Source of the DNA: a virus
Direction: 5' to 3' (one strand)
IMG/VR virus record: IMGVR_UViG_3300044716_000655
Location: 1 to 57,854 of that record
Length of the DNA: 57,854 nucleotides
Of the stretch, positions 31,018 to 37,821 are shown in pieces. Position 1 is the first letter of the stretch, and every line of letters begins with the position of its first letter. The notes beneath the pieces were generated by a model. It was not told where the DNA came from. It saw only the letters and a program-made list of their open reading frames with translations, and searched no databases. A program made the position numbers and the translations under genes.

Positions 31018-31087
31018 AGACAGGTAGTTTAATTGGTAAAATGTTCTCATACTGAGAAGAATACAGGTTCGAATCCTGTCCTGACTA
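31018..31087 (+). ncRNA. tRNA-like element 3, five-base anticodon loop
   Basis: Acceptor AGACAGG/CCTGACT with an A-A mismatch at the third pair, D arm GTTTAATTGGTAAAAT, T arm the same as in element 2. The anticodon stem TTCTC/GAGAA closes a loop of only ATACT. Read with a four-pair stem the loop would be CATACTG, which lacks the universal U33. It is therefore tRNA-shaped but unlikely to decode. Length 70 nt. Confidence 0.6.
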
Positions 31088-31189
31088 CAAAAACACATTA
31101 ACTCAAGTACCCATACTGAGGACGATGGGCTAAGTAAGATACAATTCCGTCATGCAGGGAGTAGAATGCTTGAGAATGTGTTTAAATAT
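31088..31189 (+). ncRNA. RNA closed by a 15-bp helix, between tRNA-like elements 3 and 4
   Basis: AAACACATT (31091-31099) pairs with AATGTGTTT (31175-31183), and after a two-base bulge CTCAAG (31102-31107) pairs with CTTGAG (31169-31174). Inside, CCCAT (31110-31114) pairs with ATGGG (31125-31129). The long closing helix makes an independent folded RNA likely. Function unknown. Confidence 0.5.
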
Positions 31190-31294
31190 AGTCAGGTGAT
31201 TTTTGGAAAACGCAGCACCTTCCAGGGTTGAGACTAACAGCTAATGGCACTCAGAATGATAAAGCTGAAGCAGGTTCGATTCCTGTCCTGACTA
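31190..31294 (+). ncRNA. tRNA-like element 4, 105 nt, with non-canonical centre
   Basis: Acceptor AGTCAGG/CCTGACT, discriminator A, T arm GCAGGTTCGATTCCTGT. A D-arm-like TGATTTTTGGAAAACGC follows the acceptor. The roughly 55 bases where the anticodon arm should be contain no 7-base loop on a 5-bp stem; TGAG/CTCA and CTTCCAG/CTGAAG pairings are possible. It resembles element 2 in plan but not in the insert sequence. Confidence 0.55.
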
Positions 31295-31310
31295 CTAAAA
31301 ATAAAAATAT

Positions 31311-31553
31311 ATGGCAAAAGTAACAATTGAATTTGACCGTGATGAAGAAGCAAATGAGCTCCGCACCACACTAGATGGGAATAAGTATAAACATCTTATC
31401 TGGGAACTAGACCAAAAACTACGTAGTGTACATAAGTACGGAGCCGCTCTTGAAGGTGGTGGTGAAGCAACTGAAGCTGAAATGGAGGTATGTTATAAAT
31501 TAAGAGACATTATTAGAGAAATGTTATTAAATGATAATTTAACAATAGAATAA
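31311..31553 (+). CDS. Protein of unknown function after the RNA array
   Basis: An 80-aa acidic protein, KVTIEFDRDEEANELRTTL at the start and helical after. First coding gene behind the RNA array, 17 bases from element 4, with no separate promoter of the main type, so it may be co-transcribed with the RNAs. No family recognised. Confidence 0.5.
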   Translation: MAKVTIEFDRDEEANELRTTLDGNKYKHLIWELDQKLRSVHKYGAALEGGGEATEAEMEVCYKLRDIIREMLLNDNLTIE

Positions 31554-31555
31554 AT

Positions 31556-31957
31556 ATGATTATATATTTAGATGATATACGAACACCAATTGAGACAGAT
31601 TGGGTTGTTGTTAGAAATTATGATGAGTTTGTATCTAAAATAACTGAAATTGGTTTAGATGATATTGAACTAATATCATTAGATCATGACCTAGGCGATT
31701 CAGCTATGAGGGAATGGCACACCAATGTATATCACAACTACACCTTAGACTATAATAACATTACAGAGAAGACTGGAATGGATTGTGCTAGATGGTTAGT
31801 GGAACAATGGTTAAATGGAGCCCCAGTATGCCAAGTAATGATTCACTCAGCTAACGCTGTTGGTAGTGCTAACATGATGGGTTATATTAACAACTATAAA
31901 CATATCCATCATTTAGAACAAGACTGTGCTCGATGGGTAATACCACATACAATATAA
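31556..31957 (+). CDS. Cyclic-phosphate-processing receiver-like domain (cREC family)
   Basis: A 133-aa protein. The opening YLDDIRTP, the SLDHDLGD block near residue 42 and HSANAVGSANM near 100 are the signature of the receiver-like cREC family, predicted to act on cyclic phosphates and found near RNA-repair genes. The pattern is distinct from a true response regulator, since no phospho-acceptor/lysine set of CheY type is seen. Its place just behind the RNA array supports a part in RNA end processing. Enzymatic activity of the family is a prediction. Confidence 0.65.
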   Translation: MIIYLDDIRTPIETDWVVVRNYDEFVSKITEIGLDDIELISLDHDLGDSAMREWHTNVYHNYTLDYNNITEKTGMDCARWLVEQWLNGAPVCQVMIHSANAVGSANMMGYINNYKHIHHLEQDCARWVIPHTI

Positions 31958-31976
31958 ACAACTAAAATTTAAATAT

Positions 31977-32144
31977 ATGTTTTCACTTATTTTATTTTCA
32001 GCATTAATTATTATGAATTATTATTCATATAAATTACATAACGCAGATGGATCACGTGGTTGGGCTAACTTCTGTATGTTTAACATAGGGTTATGTTTTG
32101 TACAGGCTTTAGAAGCATTGGTAAAAGTATTAAATAATCTTTAA
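31977..32144 (+). CDS. Small membrane protein
   Basis: A 55-aa protein with a hydrophobic N-terminal helix (MFSLILFSALIIMNYYSY) and a second weaker one near residues 34-52. Followed by a promoter at 32160. Function unknown. Confidence 0.5.
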   Translation: MFSLILFSALIIMNYYSYKLHNADGSRGWANFCMFNIGLCFVQALEALVKVLNNL

Positions 32145-32159
32145 ACCTTAACTTCTTAT

Positions 32160-32199
32160 CCTAGGCTTTTAGATATTTTATATTATCTTTATAGTATAA
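32160..32199 (+). promoter_or_regulatory. Promoter, CCTAGG / TATCTTTATAG
   Basis: CCTAGGCTTTTAGATATT then TTATCTTTATAGTATAA; drives the DUF932-type gene at 32220. Confidence 0.8.
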
Positions 32200-32219
32200 A
32201 TTAAAAACAAATAAAAGTT

Positions 32220-33023
32220 ATGTTAGAAATCGACAATTCATCATTTCTCAGCAAAGCTGAGATTAAAGAACGTGCCTCATCAGTATTTACTACTGTAAAA
32301 GGTGAAGCAACAAGTGAAAAATACACTCATATTCCAACTGACCAAGTCATAGATGACATGGAAAAGTTAGGATGGGGAGTAGTAGACGCTAAACAAGTAC
32401 GCGCTCGTAAGGGTGTAGGTTATCAAAAACATTTAGTTGTGTTTCGCAATCCGAATGTAGCTATTAATGGTGAGGATGGTGATGATGTGTTTCCACAAAT
32501 TCTATTAACAAATTCACATGATGGTAAAAACGCATTTACTTTCACAGCTGGGTTGTTTAGAATGGTATGTGAGAATGGTTTAGTAATATCAACTCAAGAG
32601 TTTGAGAATCTAAAGATTCGCCACATGGGTTATAGTTTTACTGAGTTACAAGCGACAATTACATCAATGGTAGAAAAATTACCACTAACTGTTGACAGTA
32701 TGAACAAGCTAAAAGCAACTAAACTAAATCAAGAACAAAAAATTGATTTTGCTAAACGAGCACTTGAGACAAGATTTAGTAAAGAGGAGGTAGCTAACGT
32801 AACTATTAATATTGATGAGTTATTAGAACCAACACGTAAAGAAGATAGTGGTGATGATATTTGGAGCGTGTTTAATGTTATTCAAGAAAAGTTAATTCAT
32901 GGCATGTTTGAGTACAAAACAGGAACCAAAGCGAGAAAAGCTCGCAAAATTAAGAACTTCAATCAGGACTTAAAAGTGAATGAGAAGTTATTTGAACTGG
33001 CGCTTGAATATGTAGCCGCATAA
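32220..33023 (+). CDS. DUF932-family protein
   Basis: A 267-aa protein. The order HIPTDQVIDDMEKLGWGVVD, KHLVVFRNPNV, ILLTNSHDGKNAFTF and GLFRMVCENGLVI matches the DUF932 family found on plasmids and in phages. The family has no proven function. It has its own promoter and a strong terminator, so it is an independent unit, probably expressed early in large amounts. Confidence 0.75.
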   Translation: MLEIDNSSFLSKAEIKERASSVFTTVKGEATSEKYTHIPTDQVIDDMEKLGWGVVDAKQVRARKGVGYQKHLVVFRNPNVAINGEDGDDVFPQILLTNSHDGKNAFTFTAGLFRMVCENGLVISTQEFENLKIRHMGYSFTELQATITSMVEKLPLTVDSMNKLKATKLNQEQKIDFAKRALETRFSKEEVANVTINIDELLEPTRKEDSGDDIWSVFNVIQEKLIHGMFEYKTGTKARKARKIKNFNQDLKVNEKLFELALEYVAA

Positions 33024-33029
33024 TAAAAT

Positions 33030-33050
33030 GGGGCTACGGCCCCTTTTTTT
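33030..33050 (+). terminator. Intrinsic terminator
   Basis: GGGGC/GCCCC stem with loop TACG, followed by a T-run; ends the DUF932 gene. Confidence 0.85.
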
Positions 33051-33072
33051 TACAAATATAAAATAAAATAAA

Positions 33073-33249
33073 ATGAAAAAAGTTATGTTCACTGCGTTGC
33101 TGTTTATCCTAGCAAACGCGGGTATGTTATGGTTATGGTTGATACTATTTAGATCACCGTTACCCTGGATAACATGGATCGGGATTGTTACTCACATCTT
33201 TGTATTGTTTGGTCTCCCATATGAAAAAATGTTTAATATAAATAAATAA
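33073..33249 (+). CDS. Small membrane protein, two helices
   Basis: A 58-aa protein with two transmembrane helices (about 5-26 and 32-48) joined by a short loop with RSPLPW. A six-base gap to the SPFH lipoprotein suggests a common transcript and perhaps a common membrane site. Function unknown. Confidence 0.5.
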   Translation: MKKVMFTALLFILANAGMLWLWLILFRSPLPWITWIGIVTHIFVLFGLPYEKMFNINK

Positions 33250-33255
33250 ATAAAA

Positions 33256-34035
33256 ATGAAAAAAGTAGTTCTATTCTCAGCCGCTGCTGCGGCGATGTTA
33301 TTCACAGCATGTAACCCTGTTCAACCTAATTTTGAAGGGGTATTAATGCAAAATTATGGCCGAAATGGAGTTCAAGACTTCAGTATTGTAACTGGTACTC
33401 AAGGTATGTTAGGCCCAGGTACTGAGTTATATCAGGTACCAATGTATGAACAAACAGCTGACCCTACTCAGGTAACTATTACTGCTAAGGACGCAGGTGT
33501 ATTTACAGTAGATCCATCATTCACATATGAAGCAATTCGTGGTAAAGGTATTGATATTGTATTTAATTACAAGCATACTGGGTTTGATGATAATATGGAT
33601 AACTTGGAAAATATGATTTTGAATCCAATTGTTATCAATGCGTTTAGGGAGGAAGCACGTAGTTTTACTACTGACTCATTGATGAATAATCTAAATATGT
33701 TCGAGTCTAGAGTACAGGAGCGTTTACGTGCTGAGTTTGAGAGTAAATTCTTTAAACTAAATAGTTTAACATCGGGTCTAACCCCACCAACTAGTATGGC
33801 TCAAGCAATTGAATCTCGAAATAACCAAAAGCAAATGGCTGAGCAGGTTCGGAATGAACTTGAAGTAGCACGTATGCAAAAGGAAAAAGCTCAAATTGAA
33901 CAAGAAACTAATAAGATTATTTCTCAAGGTTTGACTAAGGAAATTTTATCACAACAGTGGATTGAAGCAATCCGTAACACAAGTAATAAGATTATTATTA
34001 CAGACGGTAAAACACCAGTGATGTTACAACAATAA
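33256..34035 (+). CDS. SPFH/Band 7-like lipoprotein
   Basis: A 259-aa protein. The signal peptide ends in FTAC, so Cys19 is the lipidation site. The core (residues 25-170) resembles the SPFH/Band 7 fold of stomatins and prohibitins, with a strand-rich part and the helix FREEARSFTTDSLMNN. The C-terminal EVARMQKEKAQIEQETNK is the coiled coil seen in this family. Such proteins form rings on membranes and protect or sort membrane proteins. A phage copy tethered to the outer face may block superinfection or host proteases; this is inference. Confidence 0.7.
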   Translation: MKKVVLFSAAAAAMLFTACNPVQPNFEGVLMQNYGRNGVQDFSIVTGTQGMLGPGTELYQVPMYEQTADPTQVTITAKDAGVFTVDPSFTYEAIRGKGIDIVFNYKHTGFDDNMDNLENMILNPIVINAFREEARSFTTDSLMNNLNMFESRVQERLRAEFESKFFKLNSLTSGLTPPTSMAQAIESRNNQKQMAEQVRNELEVARMQKEKAQIEQETNKIISQGLTKEILSQQWIEAIRNTSNKIIITDGKTPVMLQQ

Positions 34036-34062
34036 GAATTAGTTTCTTATAATGTTATACTT

Positions 34063-34087
34063 AGCCCCGACCTAACCAGTCGGGGCT
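34063..34087 (+). terminator. Terminator hairpin
   Basis: A 9-bp stem AGCCCCGAC/GTCGGGGCT with loop CTAACCA; only a short T-run (ACTTTAT). Ends the SPFH unit. Confidence 0.75.
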
Positions 34088-34108
34088 ACTTTATCCTTAA
34101 CCTTTCAT

Positions 34109-34148
34109 CCTAGACTCTTAAGTCTTTTATGTTATCTTTATAGTATAA
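34109..34148 (+). promoter_or_regulatory. Promoter, CCTAGA / TATCTTTATAG
   Basis: CCTAGACTCTTAAGTCTT then TTATCTTTATAGTATAA; drives 34164. Confidence 0.8.
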
Positions 34149-34163
34149 ATTAAAAACAATAAT

Positions 34164-34448
34164 ATGAAATTAACGTTATCTAAAGCATGGATGAGTGATT
34201 GTCCCGAGTTAGTAGAAATTATTCAAGCGCAAAGGTTACAAGAAATTATTGATTACGCTAATGAAAGTATTGATAAAGCTAATGCAACATTAAAACGCCT
34301 AAATGAAATCCGTGAGTCAGCTATACTGGCATCTGAGATAAATGAATTGGTAGAAAATATAAATATGGTATTAGAACATATCTGGAACTGTGAGGCGTCA
34401 CTTGAATGGGCACGAGCAGAAATGAAGGGAATGTTTTTTATGAATTAA
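34164..34448 (+). CDS. Helical coiled-coil protein
   Basis: A 94-aa nearly all-helical protein (IQAQRLQEIIDYANESIDKA) with heptad-like spacing, likely to self-associate. No signal peptide. The stop is 14 bases before the next gene. Function unknown. Confidence 0.5.
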   Translation: MKLTLSKAWMSDCPELVEIIQAQRLQEIIDYANESIDKANATLKRLNEIRESAILASEINELVENINMVLEHIWNCEASLEWARAEMKGMFFMN

Positions 34449-34462
34449 AACAACACAAATAT

Positions 34463-34603
34463 ATGACTAAAAAAGAATTAGCAGCCGAGATCAAAGAACT
34501 AAATAAGTACTTAGATAAGAACCCATGGGATATAATCAAACGCCAAGAACGTTCTTTACTTATAGAAGAGTTATGCGACGCCATTTTAAAATTAACCGAG
34601 TAA
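34463..34603 (+). CDS. Small helical protein, function unknown
   Basis: A 46-aa protein. The open frame extends upstream into the previous gene, but the ATG at 34463 after ACAAATAT matches the A-rich start context. Helical, charged (TKKELAAEIKELNKYLD). The stop directly precedes a promoter. Confidence 0.5.
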   Translation: MTKKELAAEIKELNKYLDKNPWDIIKRQERSLLIEELCDAILKLTE

Positions 34604-34609
34604 TTTCAT

Positions 34610-34649
34610 CCTAGATTTTCAAGCAAACTGTATTATCTTTATAGTATAA
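34610..34649 (+). promoter_or_regulatory. Promoter, CCTAGA / TATCTTTATAG
   Basis: CCTAGATTTTCAAGCAAA then TTATCTTTATAGTATAA; drives the RecA/RadA-like gene at 34661. Confidence 0.8.
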
Positions 34650-34660
34650 ATTAAAAACAT

Positions 34661-35383
34661 ATGGAAAAAATTTCAATTACTAGAGGTATTGACCTCAAAT
34701 TCAACGACTCAATTATGAGACCGATGAAAACTAACTCTGAGTTAGATGTGATATTATCAGAAAATGGCGGTTTAATGCCCGCCACAAATATGGTAATAGC
34801 AGGTGGACCTGGTTCAGGTAAAACAACATTAACATTAGATATGTTAGCGCGTTTAACTGAAGAAGGACATAAAACACTATTCATCTCAGGTGAAATGGAT
34901 GAGATTGGTTATTTTAAATACTGTAAACGATTGCCTCGTATCGCTAAAGTACCAGTTTTGTTTTTGAAAAATTATGCTGATAAGTTAGCGCCAACACTTA
35001 TTCAAGTATTAGATGAAGGATATGATGTAGTAGTAATTGATAGTGTAGCGGAAGTATTAGGTATGTTTAGAGACATATATAAAACGACTGAAGTAGCTGG
35101 TGAACGTTGGTTATTAGAGTTACAAGATAAACATAAAATGGGTAATAACTCAGCTAATACACATACTTGTTTTATCAATATTCAACAAGTAACTAAAGCA
35201 GGTCAATTTGCAGGTAGTAATAGATTGAAACATATGACTGATGCAATGGGTATTATTAAACGTGATTCAGATACAGCTGAAAGAAGATTACAATTCGATA
35301 AGAACCGAGATGGTAATACAGATCAAGTTGTAACGTTTACAATCAGACCAGATTTTATTGAATATGGGTTTGAGAGTATATAA
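34661..35383 (+). CDS. RecA/RadA-like ATPase
   Basis: A 240-aa P-loop ATPase of the RecA superfamily. Walker A is GGPGSGKTT (about residues 47-55), Walker B VVVIDSV near 126, and FINIQQVTKAGQFAGSNRLKHMTD follows as in RadA/Sms and DnaB-like folds. It lacks the N-terminal zinc finger and the C-terminal Lon-like domain of RadA. It probably assists strand exchange or fork processing; a DnaB-type helicase fragment is less likely given the size. Nearby ligase supports DNA-repair/recombination use. Confidence 0.75.
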   Translation: MEKISITRGIDLKFNDSIMRPMKTNSELDVILSENGGLMPATNMVIAGGPGSGKTTLTLDMLARLTEEGHKTLFISGEMDEIGYFKYCKRLPRIAKVPVLFLKNYADKLAPTLIQVLDEGYDVVVIDSVAEVLGMFRDIYKTTEVAGERWLLELQDKHKMGNNSANTHTCFINIQQVTKAGQFAGSNRLKHMTDAMGIIKRDSDTAERRLQFDKNRDGNTDQVVTFTIRPDFIEYGFESI

Positions 35384-35416
35384 GTGGTGAGGAAATAATA
35401 ATAAATAAATCAAAGT

Positions 35417-35635
35417 ATGAGTAAAAAAGTAGGGAGAGTAACGAATTTGTACAACAAAGCTAAACGTCAATTAGAAAAGAACCAATTAGAAGATGCTAGG
35501 GATACATTAGATACATGTTTGCTAGTGTTAGCTATGGAGACAGAACACGGGTTAGAAACAATTGATAATGTTAAAACAGATTTATGGAAGGATCGTGTAT
35601 GGTTGTTACTAGAAGAGAAACAACTATTATATTAA
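35417..35635 (+). CDS. Small helical protein, function unknown
   Basis: A 72-aa helical protein with NKAKRQLEKNQLEDARDTLD, a TPR-like helix pair. It follows the ATPase by 33 bases with an A-rich leader. No family recognised. Confidence 0.5.
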   Translation: MSKKVGRVTNLYNKAKRQLEKNQLEDARDTLDTCLLVLAMETEHGLETIDNVKTDLWKDRVWLLLEEKQLLY

Positions 35636-35654
35636 GTACACTCAAACTTTTTAT

Positions 35655-35694
35655 CCTAGACTTTTAAATAAGATGTATTATCTTTATAGTATAA
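35655..35694 (+). promoter_or_regulatory. Promoter, CCTAGA / TATCTTTATAG
   Basis: CCTAGACTTTTAAATAAG then TTATCTTTATAGTATAA, close to the consensus; drives 35711. Confidence 0.85.
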
Positions 35695-35710
35695 ATTAAA
35701 AACATATAAT

Positions 35711-35959
35711 ATGAGATTTAGATTAGAAAATGAAGCACCACAAACAACGATTGAAATAACAATCGAGAATATCTTAACTGATAGTGGTATTGAACAAAGT
35801 GAGATCCAATTCCGAGGTGATAAACGTTATTTAAGAGTGGGGTATTGGAACCGTTTAAGTGAAGATATATTAGCTAGGTTAAACAATTATGTCAAAGGCG
35901 AGTCCGAGATGTATGATGAGGATTGTGGTTATTTATTTTATTACGAAATCAAACACTAA
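35711..35959 (+). CDS. Small protein, function unknown
   Basis: An 82-aa acidic protein, beta-rich N-terminus (FRLENEAPQTTIEITIEN) and a C-terminal CGYLFYYEIKH. First of a run of small genes to 37524. No family recognised. Confidence 0.5.
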   Translation: MRFRLENEAPQTTIEITIENILTDSGIEQSEIQFRGDKRYLRVGYWNRLSEDILARLNNYVKGESEMYDEDCGYLFYYEIKH

Positions 35960-35964
35960 CATAT

Positions 35965-36141
35965 ATGAGAAAATTTACAATTGAGTACTCAGGCAAAACG
36001 ATGGATCAATTTCCTGAACATAGATTTAACCCATACCCAGCAACAGCACCAGCATGGGAGGTGTTAGATCAAAACGGAGCATCTAGGTTTGTTGGTTCAT
36101 ACCAAGCATGTGAGAATTTTATTCAAATATTCAGTAACTAA
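35965..36141 (+). CDS. Small protein, function unknown
   Basis: A 58-aa protein. The frame is open earlier, but the ATG at 35965 (after CACTAACATAT) starts MRKFTIEYSGKTMDQF and avoids overlap. Contains FNPYPATAPAWEVLD, unusual proline/aromatic content. No family recognised. Confidence 0.45.
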   Translation: MRKFTIEYSGKTMDQFPEHRFNPYPATAPAWEVLDQNGASRFVGSYQACENFIQIFSN

Positions 36142-36147
36142 ATAACT

Positions 36148-36390
36148 ATGGAAAAGAAACAAACTGCGGTTGATACCCTTATTGAAATATTAGTTCAAGA
36201 ATGTGGGTTTGATAATGAAACAGAAACAGCTCAACGAGTTATTTTATTAGCCAAAAAAATGGAGAAGGAGCAGATTGAAATGGCTTGTAACCAACAAGAA
36301 TTTGAGGATATTGATGGTCTTGGAATCTGCGAAACAATTTCTAAAGGTGAACAATACTACAACGAAACTTACGGAGAAACTAAAAACTAA
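36148..36390 (+). CDS. ETYGG small-protein family, copy 4
   Basis: An 80-aa copy with KQTAVDTLIEILVQE, KMEKEQIEMACNQQE and QYYNETYGE. Middle region diverged from copies 1-3, ends of the protein conserved. It is 9 kb away from copies 1-3, in a second cluster. Confidence 0.62.
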   Translation: MEKKQTAVDTLIEILVQECGFDNETETAQRVILLAKKMEKEQIEMACNQQEFEDIDGLGICETISKGEQYYNETYGETKN

Positions 36391-36396
36391 ATAACT

Positions 36397-36564
36397 ATGG
36401 AAAAAGAAAAGAAAAAATACGATTTTAATAAACCATCTAAAGAACTTCCAACTGATGAGGAAATATATGAACTTGCTGAAAAAATATTAGCGGTTGATTA
36501 TCTGAGTTTCACGGAAGGTGCTAAATGGATGAGAGATAAAATCAAAGGAGGTAACAATGAGTAA
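36397..36564 (+). CDS. Small charged protein, function unknown
   Basis: A 55-aa protein, lysine-rich N-terminus (MEKEKKKYDFNKPSKE) then a helix (EEIYELAEKILAVDYL). It overlaps the next gene by eight bases. The end GGNNE resembles tails of the ETYGG family, so it may be a divergent relative. Confidence 0.45.
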   Translation: MEKEKKKYDFNKPSKELPTDEEIYELAEKILAVDYLSFTEGAKWMRDKIKGGNNE

Positions 36565-36841
36565 TCTAGAAATAACAAAGGTCTCTGAATTAGAAGCAAA
36601 CACTACAAGAGTATGTGAAATCAAATTTAATTGTCTAGTCACAATGCATGATGTTGCTTACAAAAAATATAAAGGTGTATGGGGTCAAGAAAAACAATCA
36701 AAGATACCACAATGGTTTAAAGCAAACCAAACAATAACATTAGAAGGTGTTAAAGATGCTGACCCATATGAACTTGGAATGAGGATTAAACAAATGTTTA
36801 ATCAAATGGAAGACACAATTAACAAGTATGAAAATGAGTAA
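36557..36841 (+). CDS. Small protein, paralogue of 25536-25817
   Basis: A 94-aa protein matching the one at 25536 over its whole length: RVCEIKFNCLVTMHDVAYKK, then QWFKAN and IKQMFNQMEDTINKYENE. In both places it neighbours a member of the ETYGG family, so a two-gene block may have been duplicated. Function unknown. Confidence 0.55.
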   Translation: MSNLEITKVSELEANTTRVCEIKFNCLVTMHDVAYKKYKGVWGQEKQSKIPQWFKANQTITLEGVKDADPYELGMRIKQMFNQMEDTINKYENE

Positions 36842-37031
36842 ACAAACAGCGGTTGAATGGTTGGAAGAGCAATACTATGAATCAGAAGGTAAATTAACAA
36901 GACATGATTTTGACCAAGCCAAGCAAATGGAAAAGGAGCAGATTGTTGAATCCCACCACGATGGATACAATGACGGTTATTCAAAAAACAATGCTTCATC
37001 AGCTAAATACTATCACGAAAATTATAAATAA
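36828..37031 (+). CDS. ETYGG small-protein family, copy 5 (truncated end)
   Basis: A 67-aa copy with KQTAVEWLEEQYYESEG and QAKQMEKEQIVESHHD, but the C-terminal block is changed to KYYHENYK. ATG at 36828 or 36834. It overlaps the previous gene by 14 bases. Confidence 0.58.
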   Translation: MKMSKQTAVEWLEEQYYESEGKLTRHDFDQAKQMEKEQIVESHHDGYNDGYSKNNASSAKYYHENYK

Positions 37032-37038
37032 ACACAAC

Positions 37039-37524
37039 ATGAACGTAGCAGAAATCAAACACAAAGTAGCAGAGCTAATACTCGAATCAAAGACAAAATG
37101 GGAAAAAACATTTAATGGTATTGAACCACCCACACAAGCAGAACGAGACGAATATGAACAACATCATAAACTCACTAACAGCAAAATCAAACAAATCGTT
37201 CCACGAGAACTACAACTGAGCATAGGTTTAACTGGGTGTGCTAAGACAGTGTGGAATGGTGATGTTGATAGAGAGATTGAAGCAGAGTTTGGTAAAGGTA
37301 ATGGTGTGTATTGTGATAGTGAGTCAGGTATGTTTTATGCTAAAGCATCACCTAAAATGGTTCATAAATTGATTCGATTCATTGATTATAAGTTTCCAAA
37401 CGAACTTGAACTAAGTATATCACCAACAGGTGATTGGGATGATAATGGTAACCCATGGTTTTACAATTGGAATAGTATGGAACGTTATTTTAAGGAGTTA
37501 GAACAAGATGCCGAAAACTCTTAA
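37039..37524 (+). CDS. Protein of unknown function
   Basis: A 161-aa protein. A longer open frame exists from 36904, but the ATG at 37039 follows the previous stop with ACACAAC context and begins MNVAEIKHKVAEL. Middle includes GLTGCAKTVWNGDVDREIEAE, and the C-terminus is aromatic (NPWFYNWNSMERYF). Its stop overlaps the next promoter by one base. No family recognised. Confidence 0.5.
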   Translation: MNVAEIKHKVAELILESKTKWEKTFNGIEPPTQAERDEYEQHHKLTNSKIKQIVPRELQLSIGLTGCAKTVWNGDVDREIEAEFGKGNGVYCDSESGMFYAKASPKMVHKLIRFIDYKFPNELELSISPTGDWDDNGNPWFYNWNSMERYFKELEQDAENS

Positions 37525-37564
37525 CCTAGACTTTTAAGTGAATTGTATTATCTTTATAGTATAA
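37525..37564 (+). promoter_or_regulatory. Promoter, CCTAGA / TATCTTTATAG
   Basis: CCTAGACTTTTAAGTGAA then TTATCTTTATAGTATAA; the element starts right at the stop codon of the gene before. Drives 37576. Confidence 0.85.
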
Positions 37565-37575
37565 ATTAAAAACAT

Positions 37576-37764
37576 ATGACAACAAAAGAACTAACACAAC
37601 AGACAAGACTGTTAATGGTGAAACACCCCGAACTGAAAGAAACATTTATGAGCCTACACGAACTAGCTATAACTGAAATACAAGATGGTGGTAACGAGTC
37701 AGTAGAATGTGAACGAGCATTAGAAGACATGAATGAAGAGATTAAAGAGTACCTTAACTCTTAA
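37576..37764 (+). CDS. Small helical protein, function unknown
   Basis: A 62-aa acidic helical protein (TTKELTQQTRLLMVKHPELK). Monocistronic between two promoters; the stop overlaps the next -33 region. No family recognised. Confidence 0.5.
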   Translation: MTTKELTQQTRLLMVKHPELKETFMSLHELAITEIQDGGNESVECERALEDMNEEIKEYLNS

Positions 37765-37765
37765 T

Positions 37766-37805
37766 CCTAGATCCTCAAGTATATTATATTATCTTTATAG
37801 TATAA
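37766..37805 (+). promoter_or_regulatory. Promoter, CCTAGA / TATCTTTATAG
   Basis: CCTAGATCCTCAAGTATA then TTATCTTTATAGTATAA; drives 37822. Confidence 0.8.
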
Positions 37806-37821
37806 ATTAAAAACATATAAT

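Noticed and set aside
30346-31294. Ordinary tRNA cluster
   Set aside because: Elements 1 and 3 have loops of four and five bases and elements 2 and 4 have long inserts; only the acceptor, D and T arms are normal.
30330-31294. CRISPR array
   Set aside because: The repeats are tRNA-like pieces at unequal spacing with variable insides, no constant repeat/spacer pattern, and no cas genes nearby.
31556-31957. Third response regulator
   Set aside because: The pattern LDDIRTP ... LDHDLGD ... HSANAVG is that of the cREC family; the CheY phospho-acceptor and lysine arrangement is absent.
36904-37038. Extended N-terminus of the protein at 37039
   Set aside because: The added 45 residues overlap the ETYGG-family gene in another frame and are low in folding signals; ATG at 37039 fits the local start context.
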